Part shown: positions 49,401 through 62,894 of the stretch, piece by piece
Layout of the letters: each line of letters begins with the position of its first letter
Numbering within the stretch: the stretch's first letter is position 1
From: Hypomesus transpacificus
Lineage: Eukaryota > Chordata > Actinopteri > Osmeriformes > Osmeridae
DNA: 64,000 bases
Direction: 5' to 3'
NCBI RefSeq assembly: GCF_021917145.1
Contig: NC_061074.1
Span: 12,443,772-12,507,771 of the forward strand
Made by a program: the position numbers and the translations under genes
Notes under the pieces: generated by a model
The model's input: the letters and a program-made list of their open reading frames with translations, nothing else
Database searches by the model: none
What the model was told of the DNA's origin: nothing

Positions 49401-50664
49401 AGGCCATTTGGAGGTATAAATGATGAGGTTCACAGACGAGCCCAAGGATAGCACATCAGCCAATCAATAGCTGTGTTCATAACCAGCGAAAGGCCCGATT
49501 GCTTTCCTCTGTGTAAATAGGTTTAAGATAGTGCTCTGCCAACAGCTGTGTAAAGCGTGCTTAGTCTACATTACAGCTGACTATGAGATGGCTTTGATCT
49601 GGCTTATGTTGTGTAAAGATGACTAATTCACACCATTACAGACAAATGAGGATATAGGAGTTAAATTGATCCGTTTTTGTTACGTAAAATCCAATGTGTT
49701 CGGGAGGACATGTTTGGTGGCATTTATGTTTGTGTTAAATGCAGGTTATGGGGACCTTTTGACTGTTGATGCCTGTGACATTTCTAAATGTCTAGTTAAA
49801 TAGGGCATGCTGTTGCTGGGCCTATGCATGGAAGACAGGCCCCTGGGTGGTCCAGACCAGGACTGGGGCCTCAGAGGTGGAGGAAAGGATAACCTTTTGG
49901 AATAAATAAGATTAGGTCATTCATCCTTGTCTCAGCATTTTCATTGTGCTATTCAAAGATTGAGCTCAGAGGCGCAATCTGAGAGCCTTACATGCAGCCC
50001 AGGCTATAGTTGCCATGCCTTACACTATACAATACAGCTATGTACTGGCTTGGCACTTTGTTGCTGTTGTTTTGCCCCTAAAAACGCATTTAAATCAATT
50101 TTATGGAATCACAGGCTTCGTTCTCATGATTTCGAATCTTGGTGGGTTCAAATCAGAATCGTTTTCAGTTGTAGGAAAGACTTGGTCCAAATAATCATAT
50201 TTCAACCGTACTGGCTAGTCAACTACACATTTTTTACACCTTTCAATGTAAGAAAAGGCCAACATGAGTCTAACCCTTACCTGTCAGTATCACATAGAAC
50301 AAAGTGTTTGGAAATAATAATGTATTATGACCCATTTTTCATGAAAATAGAGATTTTCCCTGTAACCTCATGATAGTTATACAACTCAAACCTATTTTCC
50401 AGAGACAAAAATTGTAATTAGCTTCAAACAGGTGTTGGATTTTTACAACAAAATGCAGTATTTCCCTTAAACTCATGTGGTGTGAGTTTATGCTTTAAAA
50501 TAAAATGTTGTTACTGTACCCTTTACTATTTGATAGTCTGTCATGATGTCTTTAATGTTAGATGGTTGTTTAGGAAGTAGACCTGTCAAATTTAGGTTCT
50601 AAAAAGAGAACAGGGCATCATTACTTCAAATGACTTTTTCCTCTCTCTTTTGTCGATGTTGATG

Positions 50665-50738
50665 TGAACTTTAAAGGAGTAGTGTCTGCCAGTATATGAA
50701 CTTTAAAGGAGTAGTGTCTGCCAGTATATGAACTTTAA
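50665..50738. repeat. 32-bp tandem duplication, 2.3 copies
   Basis: The unit starting TGAACTTTAAAGGAGTAGTG repeats exactly with period 32 (50665, 50697), followed by a partial third copy. The perfect identity suggests a recent event or local assembly slippage. Confidence 0.96.
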
Positions 50739-53700
50739 ACTTCCTGTTCTATGTGTAATCACAGAAGCTGCAGGGGATCAAGGCCCCTGACACCGGCACC
50801 CACTGGTTTGCATCGTTGAGTCACAGAAACAGCACAAAGCCTGCAGTCCTAGACCTCTTGTCACTACTCCTTAATACTTTCATTAAGAGATTACACCCAG
50901 ACCCTTTTGTTTTAGTGTGTGTGTTATTGTTGTGGAAAATATAACTCTATGCACAAAATAAATTAATTGGGTGACGTTAACCTGCGGAAAGACAAAGAAA
51001 ATCCTTCACCAGAGGATACTTAGCTGTGGCCAGAGGACAACACCACATCAACATAATAGAATAAAACCTTCAAACGGGCTTGAGTGCTACTTAAATTGCA
51101 AAATTCTAGTGTGTGAGTTTTGCCTCTCCAGGTCTATTCTGAATTCTATTCACTCTCACAGCATGACCTGCTACCAACGCTGAAGGCATGTCTTCTGTAG
51201 GAAGATCAAAAGTGTCAGTCATTTTCAGGAATACTTACTGAGGAGGCTCGCAACTCACTTCATGCTGTTATATGGTCAGTTAGGTCATCGTCGCTGTGTT
51301 CAAAGATCTTTTGAAAATTCAAGTAGTTTAAAATGAAATAGTAACCTTCGCTATTGGTATTTTAAAGTAAAATAAACCCATGCCAGGGATTATTGTCACA
51401 AATTGTAAACCCACATTATTGTACATTGTACACTCCACCTCAATATCGTCAGACAACAAGCTAAGGCTTCAATGGTTAGTTTGACCTCAATCTTAGCCTA
51501 CCCTTTGGCAAAAGATTTGTTTTATTTCTGTATCTTGGTACTGAAACTCATTCCTGTCTATTGGGAACATAGTTTCACTATTTCCTTGTGTATTTTCACA
51601 ATTGATGCCTTAAATTGTGTTAAAGCAAACATCATTTATAATTCAGAAGCATATCTAGTGTTTGCTTCTTTCTTTGCGATGAGAGTTTTCATTAGCTGTG
51701 GGACTCATTAAAGAGCCCTAGTTACAAGCTGCATTATTTATAGACTGACATCCACTTTGTTGCAAATAAACCAGATTCCCCTGGTTTGCTTTAACACAAT
51801 TTAAGGTTCTACCACACTTGAACCCTTTAAACTAGTGAGAATACTGAGGGGAAACCCTTAGACTATGAGATCAATGTTTTGCTGAAAATAGCAGGCCGTT
51901 CCAGTGGCACAGCCCATCAGTATTAGCCTCTGGGATTACTGGGAAAAGCAGACATGTACATCACTGGATGAAAAGTCTCAAGTGACCGTCTGCAGTCTGT
52001 CAGAGATGCCATGCTTCTCTGCTGGGGTGCCAATCAGAGGCTAACAGGTGGCAGCTGTCATGTCACTAGTCTTAGGTAGCACTTTCAAGACACTTTTCAG
52101 CCCAAAGCTTTGTTTTTTCTCTGTTACATTCCTAGAAGCTTTTTGAAATACATTTTAAATACTGGGCAGACAGCATGATGGCAAAAGTGCAGGGAAATGT
52201 ATGTCTGACCACTGGGATAATGGGTTGTGATTGCATTCAAGGTAAAGAATAATCTTTGGCTCACACACATTTTCAAATACAACTTTTACCTTTTCAATAT
52301 TATTGTTATGCAAATTGTAAAACAAACAACCCTCATACTATATGTAGACATTACATCCAAACATTTGAAACTAATTCACCAGCTATTACCAAACCCTAAA
52401 CCGAAATGTAACAAGGTGCTTATTACTGGGCTGCGTTAGCAGAACATTTATAGATGCATGAAGCTGTTTCATTATAAAAAACGTTTAATAATTCATGTTG
52501 TAGGTATCAATAAATCAAATTATAAATATTCATTAACTATTCAGTGACTTGTTCTAAGACCATTAGTACACGAAACTGACTGCTAAATTTATGCACCTAA
52601 ACATTATGTCTCCTTTGACAGTCAGCAAAACCATTTCACGTCTGGTATTATGTTTACCGCATTTCCTTTATTATGTTTTTACTTTTCATCTTTTCGGCAA
52701 TGAGAAATGCTTTCTATTTTCAGCACTGTGTCATTTTTCCAGTGTGGGATAAAAGTTACTTCTAAAGACAAATTACAGCAGTGTGTAAGAGTATCTGCAG
52801 GGTGTGATAAGCCTTCTATAGCCTGGGTAGTACATCCAGATCCTATCTCCATAAGCCCCACAGCACTGACCTCCTCCTAGATGTGAGCCTGATTAGCCCA
52901 GGCCACATTCAGTAAGAACACAAGCGGAGGAGACTCAAGAGGAGAAATAAAGTCCATTATGATACGGGTCATTACACGCTAGTTGTGACACCACAAACCA
53001 TTTCAGTTTCTGCAACTGCTTTTTGTTTTACCTTCAGAAAGATGGCTGGCAATCATTGGTTGTGTAGTGTAGCAGTAACGTGCCCCCGGGTGTGAGTTGT
53101 GATAGGACGGCCCAACAACAGCAGCCTAACATACCTCACAGTGAGCAGGCTTTACAGTGGTCGGCAAATAACCCCATAACGGGGTGAAACCACAGCCTTG
53201 GGCTCTCCTTGTAACGTTGACTGTTTGATTCACAGACTACACAACGAGCAACAGGAGAATCCTCATTGTGAGGCCACTGTGTTTTCCCACTGTACCTATC
53301 TTCAGAAGCTTGTTGAAGAAGAAGTTTGATGTTAGATGTTTTGACAGTTGTCATGACTTTTTACCAAGAATTGGGTTTAAGTTGTGAGGGTAAACATTGT
53401 CAGCAAACCATGATGGCATCCATGAAAGCATTACCAAATTTAATACGGCAAAAAACTACATATTTGTCCAAGAAAATATTAAATCCAGTTTGCTCACCTG
53501 AATACAGTTAACAGTGTTTATTCAAGAGCTGAAATATGAAGGATATCTTGATGCTTACGTAAGTTAGGTTCTGGCAAACCCTGTTGACTAAACTTGACTG
53601 TTACCTACAGGACACATCTGACATTTCTGAAGATGGAGCTTTTTTTGACACCACAGAACAAGTGACTATGACAAAGGAGAGTCTGACCTGAAAGTCAAAC

Positions 53701-54395
53701 TTTGACCCTCTTGTACTCAACCAGAGAACTATGCCCCCTCCCCCACCCACACTTCTTCTAGTTGTGCTCTCATTATTTTCATCTTGGGTGGGAATTGTCT
53801 TTCCTGTCACTACTGGGATTATACCTTGCAGGGAAGAATGCAGAAAGAAGATCCAGCCTGCAGTGTCAAAACAACTAACTAAAAGAAGAAACTGTGTTAG
53901 TGTAAAATGTCAATGAACAGATGTAAGGAGAATACAAGAGAAATTCTATTGTTTTCATCTGTTTTGTGTTGGTATGTCTTATCAGTTGATATCATTTCCA
54001 ATTAACCTTCCTCTGATGTTATCAATTACTTCTGATGTCAGTACCACATGGAATCCAGGATATATTTTCCCCATTTGACCCCAACAATCAGTTAAATAAT
54101 AATGCTATTATCTGCCATAATGGAAAGATCAAAATACACTTTGTAGCATCTGCTAATAAGAATCTATCTGAGCAGTTTTCCAGGTGCAATTCCCATTAGG
54201 GATCCTACCAAGGATCCAGAGCCAGGGCTGTGAGCAGTAATGTGGGGAGATAAATGTCAGCGCCTTGTCTTCTCTTTCTCCTGCACGTCCATGAATTACC
54301 TCAGTGCATGAGAGCAGGGGATCATTTTCTGATAAGGCTCCTGTGTTTACCAAAGGACATTGTTGGTTGCCACCACTGCATTTTGTATGCTATAA

Positions 54396-54412
54396 CCCCC
54401 CCCCCCCCCCCC

Positions 54413-54461
<49 letters not shown>

Positions 54462-54463
54462 AC
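54396..54463. repeat. Poly-C run followed by (CA)n microsatellite
   Basis: Eighteen C residues, a TG interruption and a CA run of about 24 units. A compound locus prone to length errors. Confidence 0.95.
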
Positions 54464-57400
54464 CGTCCAGTAAATATAAGATAAGGTCTATGGGTTGAGT
54501 TTCTAGTCCCTGTCGCTCTGAGGTCTTTGAATGTCTTCTTTGAGAAACTACTAGGTGTCTGTTTCCAGAACCAAGGCCAGCTGTTTTCTATAGCTGAATT
54601 TCTTATTGCATGCTAGAGCTGCTGCATCGACAAATGCACACAAATGTGTGTTCATTTGCATAATGATTGCAGTTATTAATATACTATGCAAGTATTCGGC
54701 ATCTCATATCGCAAAAATATGCAAATTTAAAGCAATTGTTTGTTTTTTACCCGTTGTTTTCTTTGTCTATTGTGTACATTCATCGGTCCTGTTGTACTGC
54801 TGAATACAAACAAGCAGTTCTGCTGTAAAGGCACAGCTCTCAGCTCTGTGTATATGCTCTGAATCCGTGAAAGGCCGGTCAATATCTCATGTAAACTGTA
54901 TTACATGTCAAGTCTCCTTTAGGTATCCTTGTTTTTTTGCAGTTCCTTCTGGGCCTGTGTTCAGATTAAGCTAAATAGTAATTTGTCAGCAAACTTAGTA
55001 AACCTGGGATGCATATGTATAACAGAGCTAGTGGAATGTTCCATGTTCCATTTTTAATTGTCAAATCAAAGCACAAGTAGTGCATAACTGGAGGGTTTGG
55101 CACTACTCTCATTCAACATCTTTCACACGAATAAGCAAATACAGAGCAAAGATTTTTGTTTTTCTCCCACCGTCCAATAAAAATAGACACCTGCCACCAG
55201 AATGGAGGCAAACAAATCCAATTTAAACTGGCTAATTGAATTCACATTTGTCTACATAAATGTCAACAATGATTTTAGCAGTTCTAAAATGATGTATGAA
55301 TCAAATCTATTCATATAAACAAGCTGATAGGTAACAAATCCGCACTGTAAATCACAACAAAGTCCTATCCATATGAATTACACATTCAGAATTTTTGTTT
55401 CTCTCCCCATTTCTTTTTGTGGTGGCATTTGAGACATGAGATATTCTCACTGCAGACTGACTGGTGTAAAATGCATTTCAATGGACAGTGCTGCACTTTT
55501 GTGTCAGCGCGTGACTGACTTCTTCTGCATCATTGTGACAATAGGGCTCCGAACTGCATTCTAACAGCATAGTCGCAAAGCAACAGTTCAATGGTAAGCG
55601 ATGTGAATATACAGCAATGGTATTATATTATAGATTATATTATCATCCGTGCATGTTTTACATGTCTGGCCACACTGCTATTCAATTAATGAGCATGGGG
55701 CCTGGCCAAGGTCCCATTTCCCTGGTGGTTTGAAAAGTAGATTAGAAAATCACAATAATGAAAGTTCAGGCAAGCAACTGATATTAAGGATGCTACTTGG
55801 ATGGGTCTCTACTGTCTTAAGTTAGCTGAAAATGACAGGGTTGGTTTTACACGCTACTGCGTGTAAAGATATCCCCTCGCCCTATGTTAATGAGTATATG
55901 TAAATGTATACGTGTAAATGTTTTATTGTAAATGTATAAGTGTAAATGTTGTGATTAGCAATGATGTAGCATTTTGAGTGTTTTTTTGCTGGACCATTCG
56001 GTTCACAATAGAGTGCTGCAAACCTTTCTTGGAGCAAATGTGTCCTTGTTTAAATGTTAAAAATACACCTTGTGTGCTGAGTTTACCAGCAGGACCTAAA
56101 TATCTAGTTGAATCAATCAGCAACATTTTCCTACATATGGTTTTGACAAATATGTAAAACGAAATGCAGTAGCATCATATCTAGCTGTCATCATGTTGGC
56201 ACTCTTTTTGCTGCAGGAATTGAGTTTGACCTCCTGATTTACGTTGCTTATCAGAAATTCTGTCTACGTAGTCCTGATGTAGATCTCATGAAACCAGAGA
56301 TGGGGAGTTAGAGAGAGGGAGGAGTAGGAGGAGGGCGTTTGATCTCACGCTCCTTGAATGAACGCTGGCATAAATCACCACATTCTCTATCAGCTGTGAC
56401 AATCAAATGAGATCTACAAAGCTTGGGCCTGAACTGGAAGCACTGCTTCTGGAAAAGGCCACTGAAAATCCTTTGTGTCATTTTGTTGCATTAGGGGACA
56501 GTAAAAAAAAAAAAGACAGACAGACAAGAAACTATTGAAAGATCTTTATTTAAAACATCTTGCAAGTTTTTGGACTTGTTGACTGGTGATTTTAACAGGA
56601 TTTGTTAGGAACTGATTTGCTTTCTATTTGGATGCAGTTACGCAGAGAACCAGCAAGTCTCATTATGGTCTAACATGGTCTTTAGAAAATTGGGATCACC
56701 GTCATCTGCTGCAAAACAGTGTCACTATACTTCAAGTTACTGTGTCTTCTGACAAACACTATCATTTTGCACTGGAACTGACTTTTATGTTCCATTGAGA
56801 AATATATTATGTGGGTTTTCTGTCTGGAGAATTAATTCTCTTTGGTGCTATTTTAACCTCTTTAAGCCCTTCTGTGGAAAACACAGCACAATTGCACTAA
56901 GCCGTTACCTTCTGTTCATGATAAGATCATACTCTGTCTTGCTGAAATTTGATTTGGGATTTTCTGCCCAGCCGTGCTGGACATACATATCACCGGCACA
57001 ACATTGTTCTGTTGTGATGTGCATTTCAAGGTAAATAACTGGGGAGGAGACTTCCTGGGTCTGTGTGTAACCACGACAACAAAGCATCAAGAGAACAAGA
57101 TTCCCTTTCTTCCAAAAATATTTGAGGATATAGTAGAATGCGGTATCTAGACTGAGATCAAAACAAATCACCTGATGTCCCTAAATTAACTTGGATCACT
57201 GCTGTGAAGATCTTACACTGTATGCCAATTACATACTTCCAGTCGATGACATTAATGAAATTCTAATATGTGATGATTAAAAATAAATAAAAAGCAGACA
57301 TTTCATTTAAAACAATTCTATCATATTTGGAAAGCAACAAAGAAAATCTTTTTTCATGCTCTTCAATATAAGGGGGGCCTTGATGTGTGTAGACGTCTCA

Positions 57401-60400
57401 ATGTCAAATGAATGATGTCTGTGTAGTCCTGGCAGAGAGTACACTGTTTCCCTGTGTCGGCTTCTGCATTGAGATTCTGGTGCTGTGAAAGGCGTCAACA
57501 TGGAGAGGGAAGATAACAACCTCGCTCGACTAATCTTTCCAAATATGTTTTTGGTCAGGTGTTGTCTCAAAACCAGTCCAACTAACCAAGATCAAAGAAC
57601 GTACCAGCGTTTCCGTATGCAGTTTCCACAGGCAGATTATTTCCTCCTGCTCCTAGATATGTTAGGGTTTTTAAAGTGATGTTGAAGTCAGACTGAGAGG
57701 AACCACCACAAGACTAGTCGGACCTTAAAAAGATTCAATTATTGTAATTAATTTATCACAATGACTTGAGGTATAATTAGCTTCTTGTCAGTTAGACATT
57801 CTGCCAGTATTTGCAGCAGGTTATTCAAAAACTTGAAAATTCAGAAGGTGCTGTTGTTGATGCTGGTGACAGCTAGCCTACTCCAATCTTACCATGAATG
57901 TCTGAGTTTGTGAAAAGCAAAGGATACTTTCACTTCTGTTCCGCTTCGCTCTCTTGCTAATTTGCACAGTAGGGGCAGAAAAATAGCCTGTTCTGTCCTG
58001 GTCCAGACAAGATGTTATGTCTTTGATAAAAAATAGACAGAATACCAATATTCCTCTGTCATCTAATTCCTTTGAAGTAATTCGGGTTCAAAGTGTCAAC
58101 AGGAGGAGGATTCTGGGATCATTTAAACATCGATAATGTAACAAAACAAAAATCAATTAGAATGACTTGATCTCTTACTTCAAGCAAGAGCTTTCATCTA
58201 TTCCAATGACCTGTTAATACCTTTTCTTAAATGAGTTGAAAAAGATGATACCTACACCAAACGTAATTCATCAGTTTGGAGAGTAAGCATTTCATGGACG
58301 AGCATAACACTACACAAGTAACATTTTGTGGAGCTCAACTTTTGAAGTTAAGCCAGTGAAAATAAAACTGCCATCGGCTTTTACATTAAGGAGAAGTCCC
58401 AGGGATATTCTGCATAATACTCTTTTCAAACACAGCCTTCCTAATGAGAAATAGATTTGATTCCACAACACTGAAAATAACCACTCTCTTTATAAGAGAA
58501 AATGCCTATTTGTGTTCCAACTTTCTCTCCGACAACACTGAAATGGATTCTAAGTTGTCATTATAAGTGTCAGCATCCCAAAAGCAATCACTTGTGCATG
58601 AAGTATGTGCCAAGCATTGACTGGCTGTAGGTTTATAATGCAGGTCGTATCCCAACAGAAAACCAATCAAAGCGGTGACCATATGCTCCTGTCTGCATTG
58701 ATTACTTGCAGCAGGGTGGCTGATTACTTTGGCTAATAAGTTCTGTATAGATGGGAGTACTGTCATATCTGCACTGCAGTGAGGACTACCACTCTTCAGC
58801 AATTCTACAACAATGTAGCATGTCTATAACTAGACTACTTACAAGCTAACATTACTTCCTGCTTACAGTCCCTTTTGGGGAAACCCTGTGCACTGATTGG
58901 ACTGGCAAGTTGTTCTAGTGGTTTGATTCTGTAGAGCAGATCTTGCATTTTGCATGATACATCATGAAATCAGTCTTGTTACATATTGCCCATCAAGATT
59001 ATGTGTTTTTACAGCAGTTTAAGTAAGATTTCAGTCCTACCAATTGCATTTTTGTTTTGGCGTGATTTACTTTGTTGCCTTCTTTACCTCCTCTGATTCA
59101 TATCAGTATGCTGAACATCAAAGCAGATTTTGTATCCTTCAAAAGCCTGTTTGAATAAACTACTCACGGCCACATGAAAGTTGTCTCTTCAATTTGGTGT
59201 ATTGAAGTACACCATTAATATGCGGAAGGGTCTTTGAATGTAGATTTCAATCAAGAGTTTCCCCATTTCTCTTTTTTGACAGTTCAATCCAATTTTCTAA
59301 ATGTTCCGAAGACCATTGAACCCACAGAATTGAGCATGAGCAGCATCAACAGCAAGCACAGGTGTGCATCATGAAATTAACTCGTGGAACCAAACCAATG
59401 AGGGGTGATTTGAGGTGACGGCTGGGCTTGCTAGTTTACCAGACAGATGGAAATGTTATTGTCTATTTACATGCTGGACATGATATGGCAACACCCAGGA
59501 GCAACTCCACCGCAATGGGTGAGTGAGAGGAGCAGACGATGCACTGTTTGACAGTGATTATTCTGCTCTAAGTAGAGGAGGGTGGGCATTAGAATGGCTT
59601 CACTGCAGCTGTTTATCCAGGCTTCTGTCACATAGCAAGGCAGGGGCTGCATGAGGGGGGGAACTCCTGACACTTATACAATCCCCACTGACAAATTGAG
59701 GCCAGAGGGAAATCTGAACGTGGTGGTGGGTACAGAGCTATGACATGCAGCAGTGGGCCCAGTGCCTTGACTCTGAAGAGAGGTATTTTTTTTGTGCCCC
59801 TGTATTGGAGTCCACTTTAGAATCCATGTAGCATGTCCTCTCTGTCTGGTTCCTTCCTCTCCTTCCTCCCTCAGGACGTGGTATTAGGATCATTGTGAGT
59901 CTGGGAACCTCCCAGACCTCCTAGTGATGTTAAGGAGATGGACTGCAGATTCCGGAATCCAGATTCAGATTCCCTGCCAGGGAATTTGAAGTCAGGGGGC
60001 CTAAACACTGAGCCGATACATGAGACTGTGTGAATGCCAATCAAAAAACTAAAACTAGCATACAGTTTCTGTAGTATAATTGAGACAGATACGTAAAAAC
60101 AGTTAAACTATATTTACAATGTGTTACATTTGGCTGAGATGGCTTGATTCTTATAGTATTCCGTGTAATGTTAGTACATCTACAGCACACACCCTTATGT
60201 TCAATCCAGTGTTTTAAAGATAAAATGTAGACTTAGTTTCTTCAAAAAAAATAGATGCAACGTACAAAAGACAGTTTTTAGTTTAGTTAAAGTTTTTAGT
60301 TACCTAACATTAGTCAGAACTTGAAAACTTAATTGGAGAAAAACATACATCAATCTGTAGCCCAGACCTTTTCCAGAAGTACCGGAAACATAAACGCACA

Positions 60401-62490
60401 GATCAAGTGTACAATGACATCGCAAAACATCACTTCTAACTGTTCACTCAGCTGACAATATCTGCTCCACTTGAGTTCACTGAGGCCGGCACTTCATGAG
60501 GTGACAGGAGAATTGGGCCTGTAGTGTATTGTGTAGTGTGTTGAGTGGAACATTAACCAACGTTTCTGTAAGAGAATGGTTTGTGTGCATATATGGGTTT
60601 CACAGCAGATATACTATAATATATTTTACAGTCTGTGCAATGAACAGTTCAGGACACCTGGAGTTCTCTCAAATTCTGTCAAAATGTGATTGAAAGGTTG
60701 GGGACGTTGGCAGTTACATGTGAAATCTAACTTTCTGGCTTCTGTGTGATTCAAGGTTTGTAGCTGATGAAAACATTTTCAATCTTTTTCTGGAGCAAAC
60801 CAGACACCAGACTGATATCTGAGGGAAGAAAACTCTCTGCATTGAAGTGACGAGCTGAAGCATTTCTTCTCCAGAGGGGTCAGGACACACCTCTGATGAG
60901 CTGAAATGGCAGTCAGACCTTTGCGAGGCCAGGGCCCCCCCAGGGCATCCTTATCAGGCAGTCACTAATTTGTGTGAAGCGAGAGTGGAGGCGCTGAGGT
61001 CCAGGGGATTAATGTCCTCTGTGATAACAGGCAGGATGTGGTGTTAGACCTGAAGAAATCCTCAGAGCCACCAGCGCATAACGCTTTCCCAGACAAACTC
61101 ATTATACAGAAAGACCATAGTTTAAATAAATATATATATGTCATGTAAATGTAAGTATTATGATGATAACAAATATATATTTATATATGGAAAAAGTTAT
61201 TAAAAATCATTTCAGCGGCTGATGGAGTTATTTGTTCGTCAGGATTGAACAAGGGTCTTCCTCACTGCCACGTAGAGGGAGGTGTGAAGGCGATGCCGAA
61301 AGGCACTGAACACCCATCCATGTCCTCGTACATTCTAGCAGATTGAGAGACCCGGACACTTTGATGAAAAGGCCAGGCTTGATGAGCACCAGGTGGGGTC
61401 CACCAGAGCTTAGTGCTCGCTCATATCCTTCTTATTGTCATCCATTTGCATCCTGGTCGCTGTCCAAACAGCTGCACCTTCCCGTTGTGCCACCAAACTG
61501 AGGTGTCAGGGACATTGCGAGTTAGTGAGGTGTTTCAGTCTAACCTTGTAGCAGCTCAAACAGTACCACCTCTTTTCTTTTTGATGTGATGTTTTGCAAC
61601 ATAAAAATCCTTTCAAACTGTTTTTTTTAAGAGTCACAAAAGCCAAGTTAATTTTTGTTTACAGATGCTGCAAAAACCATTCCAATGAAATGTACTTCTC
61701 TGTGAAAATATACTTAGGAGGGCCAAGACGCGGGTTATCATATTCACTCAACAGCAAGGAGTAAAAGCAGGCTGAATGTAGAATGCATCCGACTGGAGAA
61801 CGGAATGCTGTGTGCACAGTGAAAGAAAACAAAAATAAATATTCAAATGTTCAGCATTGAAAATGTTCATTTTAGTGTGCCGCTGATAAAAGAAAGCTTT
61901 TGAGCACTCAAGTGCAAATGGACTAAAATGCGTTTCACACATTTGGCCTTCACCAGTGCAGAAGAAACAAACCCACTATTATAGGGCTCCATAAAGAACA
62001 AAAAATTGATTGATGATTGAAGCAATTAGTGCAATTTATTTTAATTGTCCACATATTCACATATAATTGCCCTTCTCATGCACATCAGTCCTTGGGGGCT
62101 AAGAAACTGAATATGTGTACTAATTGTAAATGTCGCATGACTCTCACATGAATTGATGGGAGTGCCTCTGTAATAAATTTACCGTGGCAAAGAACGCCTC
62201 AGAAGAATTCACTTGCTGATTTGTTACGGAGCAGGAATGTGTTCAGTCTGTTTGAAATGACTGAGCCATGTGTTCTTTCATTTTGTCATTTGACATGTGT
62301 GTATTTTCTGAAGCTGTACTGTGTCAACATGAAATGACACAAATGTATATGCATATGGTGCATATGTATATGTTACCAGGTCAATCATGAATTCAACAAA
62401 ACAAACAATAGAGATAACCTCAGGTTTGTAAGTGGAAATATGACTGCTCTTAAAAGCATTGACACATGTCACACTACAACAATCAGAAGC

Positions 62491-62894
62491 TATATACACT
62501 ATATTGCCAAAAGGATTCACTCAGCTATCCAAATCATTGAATTCAGGTGCACAAAGTAAGGGCCACAAAGACATGGATGAGCGAGTTTGGTGTTGAAGAA
62601 CTTGACTGGCCTGCACAGAGTCCTGACCTCAAACCCGATAGAACACCTTTGGGATGAATTAGAGCGGAGACTGCCAGCCAGGCCTTCTCGTCCAACATCT
62701 GTCTGACGTCACACATGCACTTCTGGAAGAATGGTCAAAAATTCCCATAAACACACTCCTGAACCTTGTGGAAAGCCTTCCTAGAAGAGTTGAAGCTGTT
62801 ATAGCTGCAAATGGGTGGGCTGACATCATATTAAATCTTCTGGTTTAAGAATGCAATGTCACTCAAGTTCATACGCGTATGAAGGCAGACGAGC
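62491..62894 (+). mobile_element. Degenerate, internally deleted Tc1/mariner-like transposon
   Basis: It begins with a Tc1-type terminal sequence (TACACTATATTGCCAAAAGG from 62495), then jumps to the C-terminal part of a Tc1-like transposase: the nucleotides from about 62602 correspond to the DWPAQSPDL region before the third catalytic acidic residue and continue through the EEWSKIPINTLLNLVESLPR-type end. Most of the transposase and its first two catalytic Asp residues are missing. An extra A in CTCAAACCCGATAGAAC (about 62630) shifts the frame, and more substitutions follow. The right terminal repeat is absent: similarity stops near GGCAGACGAGC at 62894. A dead copy. Confidence 0.85.
62602..62850 (+). 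pseudogene. Transposase C-terminal fragment, broken
   Basis: The remnant of the Tc1-like transposase inside the element at 62491-62894. It encodes only the last third of the DDE domain, with at least one frameshift near 62630 and no start codon of its own. It is non-functional as assembled. Confidence 0.75.

Larger units (their letters stand above)
43481..62490. other. Gene desert, about 19 kb
   Basis: I checked both strands for splice-bounded exons and recognisable protein words and found none I can support. The longest open frames (for example 49927-50373) lack any family signature and look like chance in AT-rich DNA. The interval holds simple repeats (GT at 45876-45892, C run near 46464-46481, C plus CA tract at 54396-54463), a 32-bp duplication near 50.7 kb and several low-repeat AT-rich blocks that look like candidate regulatory elements. 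A GC-rich block at about 45390-45600 is the only spot with a promoter- or exon-like look. Confidence 0.5.

Noticed and set aside
50140..50150. GGTTCAAATC resembling a tRNA B box
   Set aside because: No A box at the right distance and no cloverleaf arms, so not called as a tRNA or SINE.
49927..50373. 148-codon plus-strand open frame
   Set aside because: Begins at a TTG, not an ATG. Composition and lack of signature fit chance in AT-rich DNA.
43500..62490. Search for microRNA precursors, including the miR-132/212 and miR-144/451 families expected near some human neighbours
   Set aside because: None of those mature sequences was seen by eye. Generic hairpin finding would need folding software.
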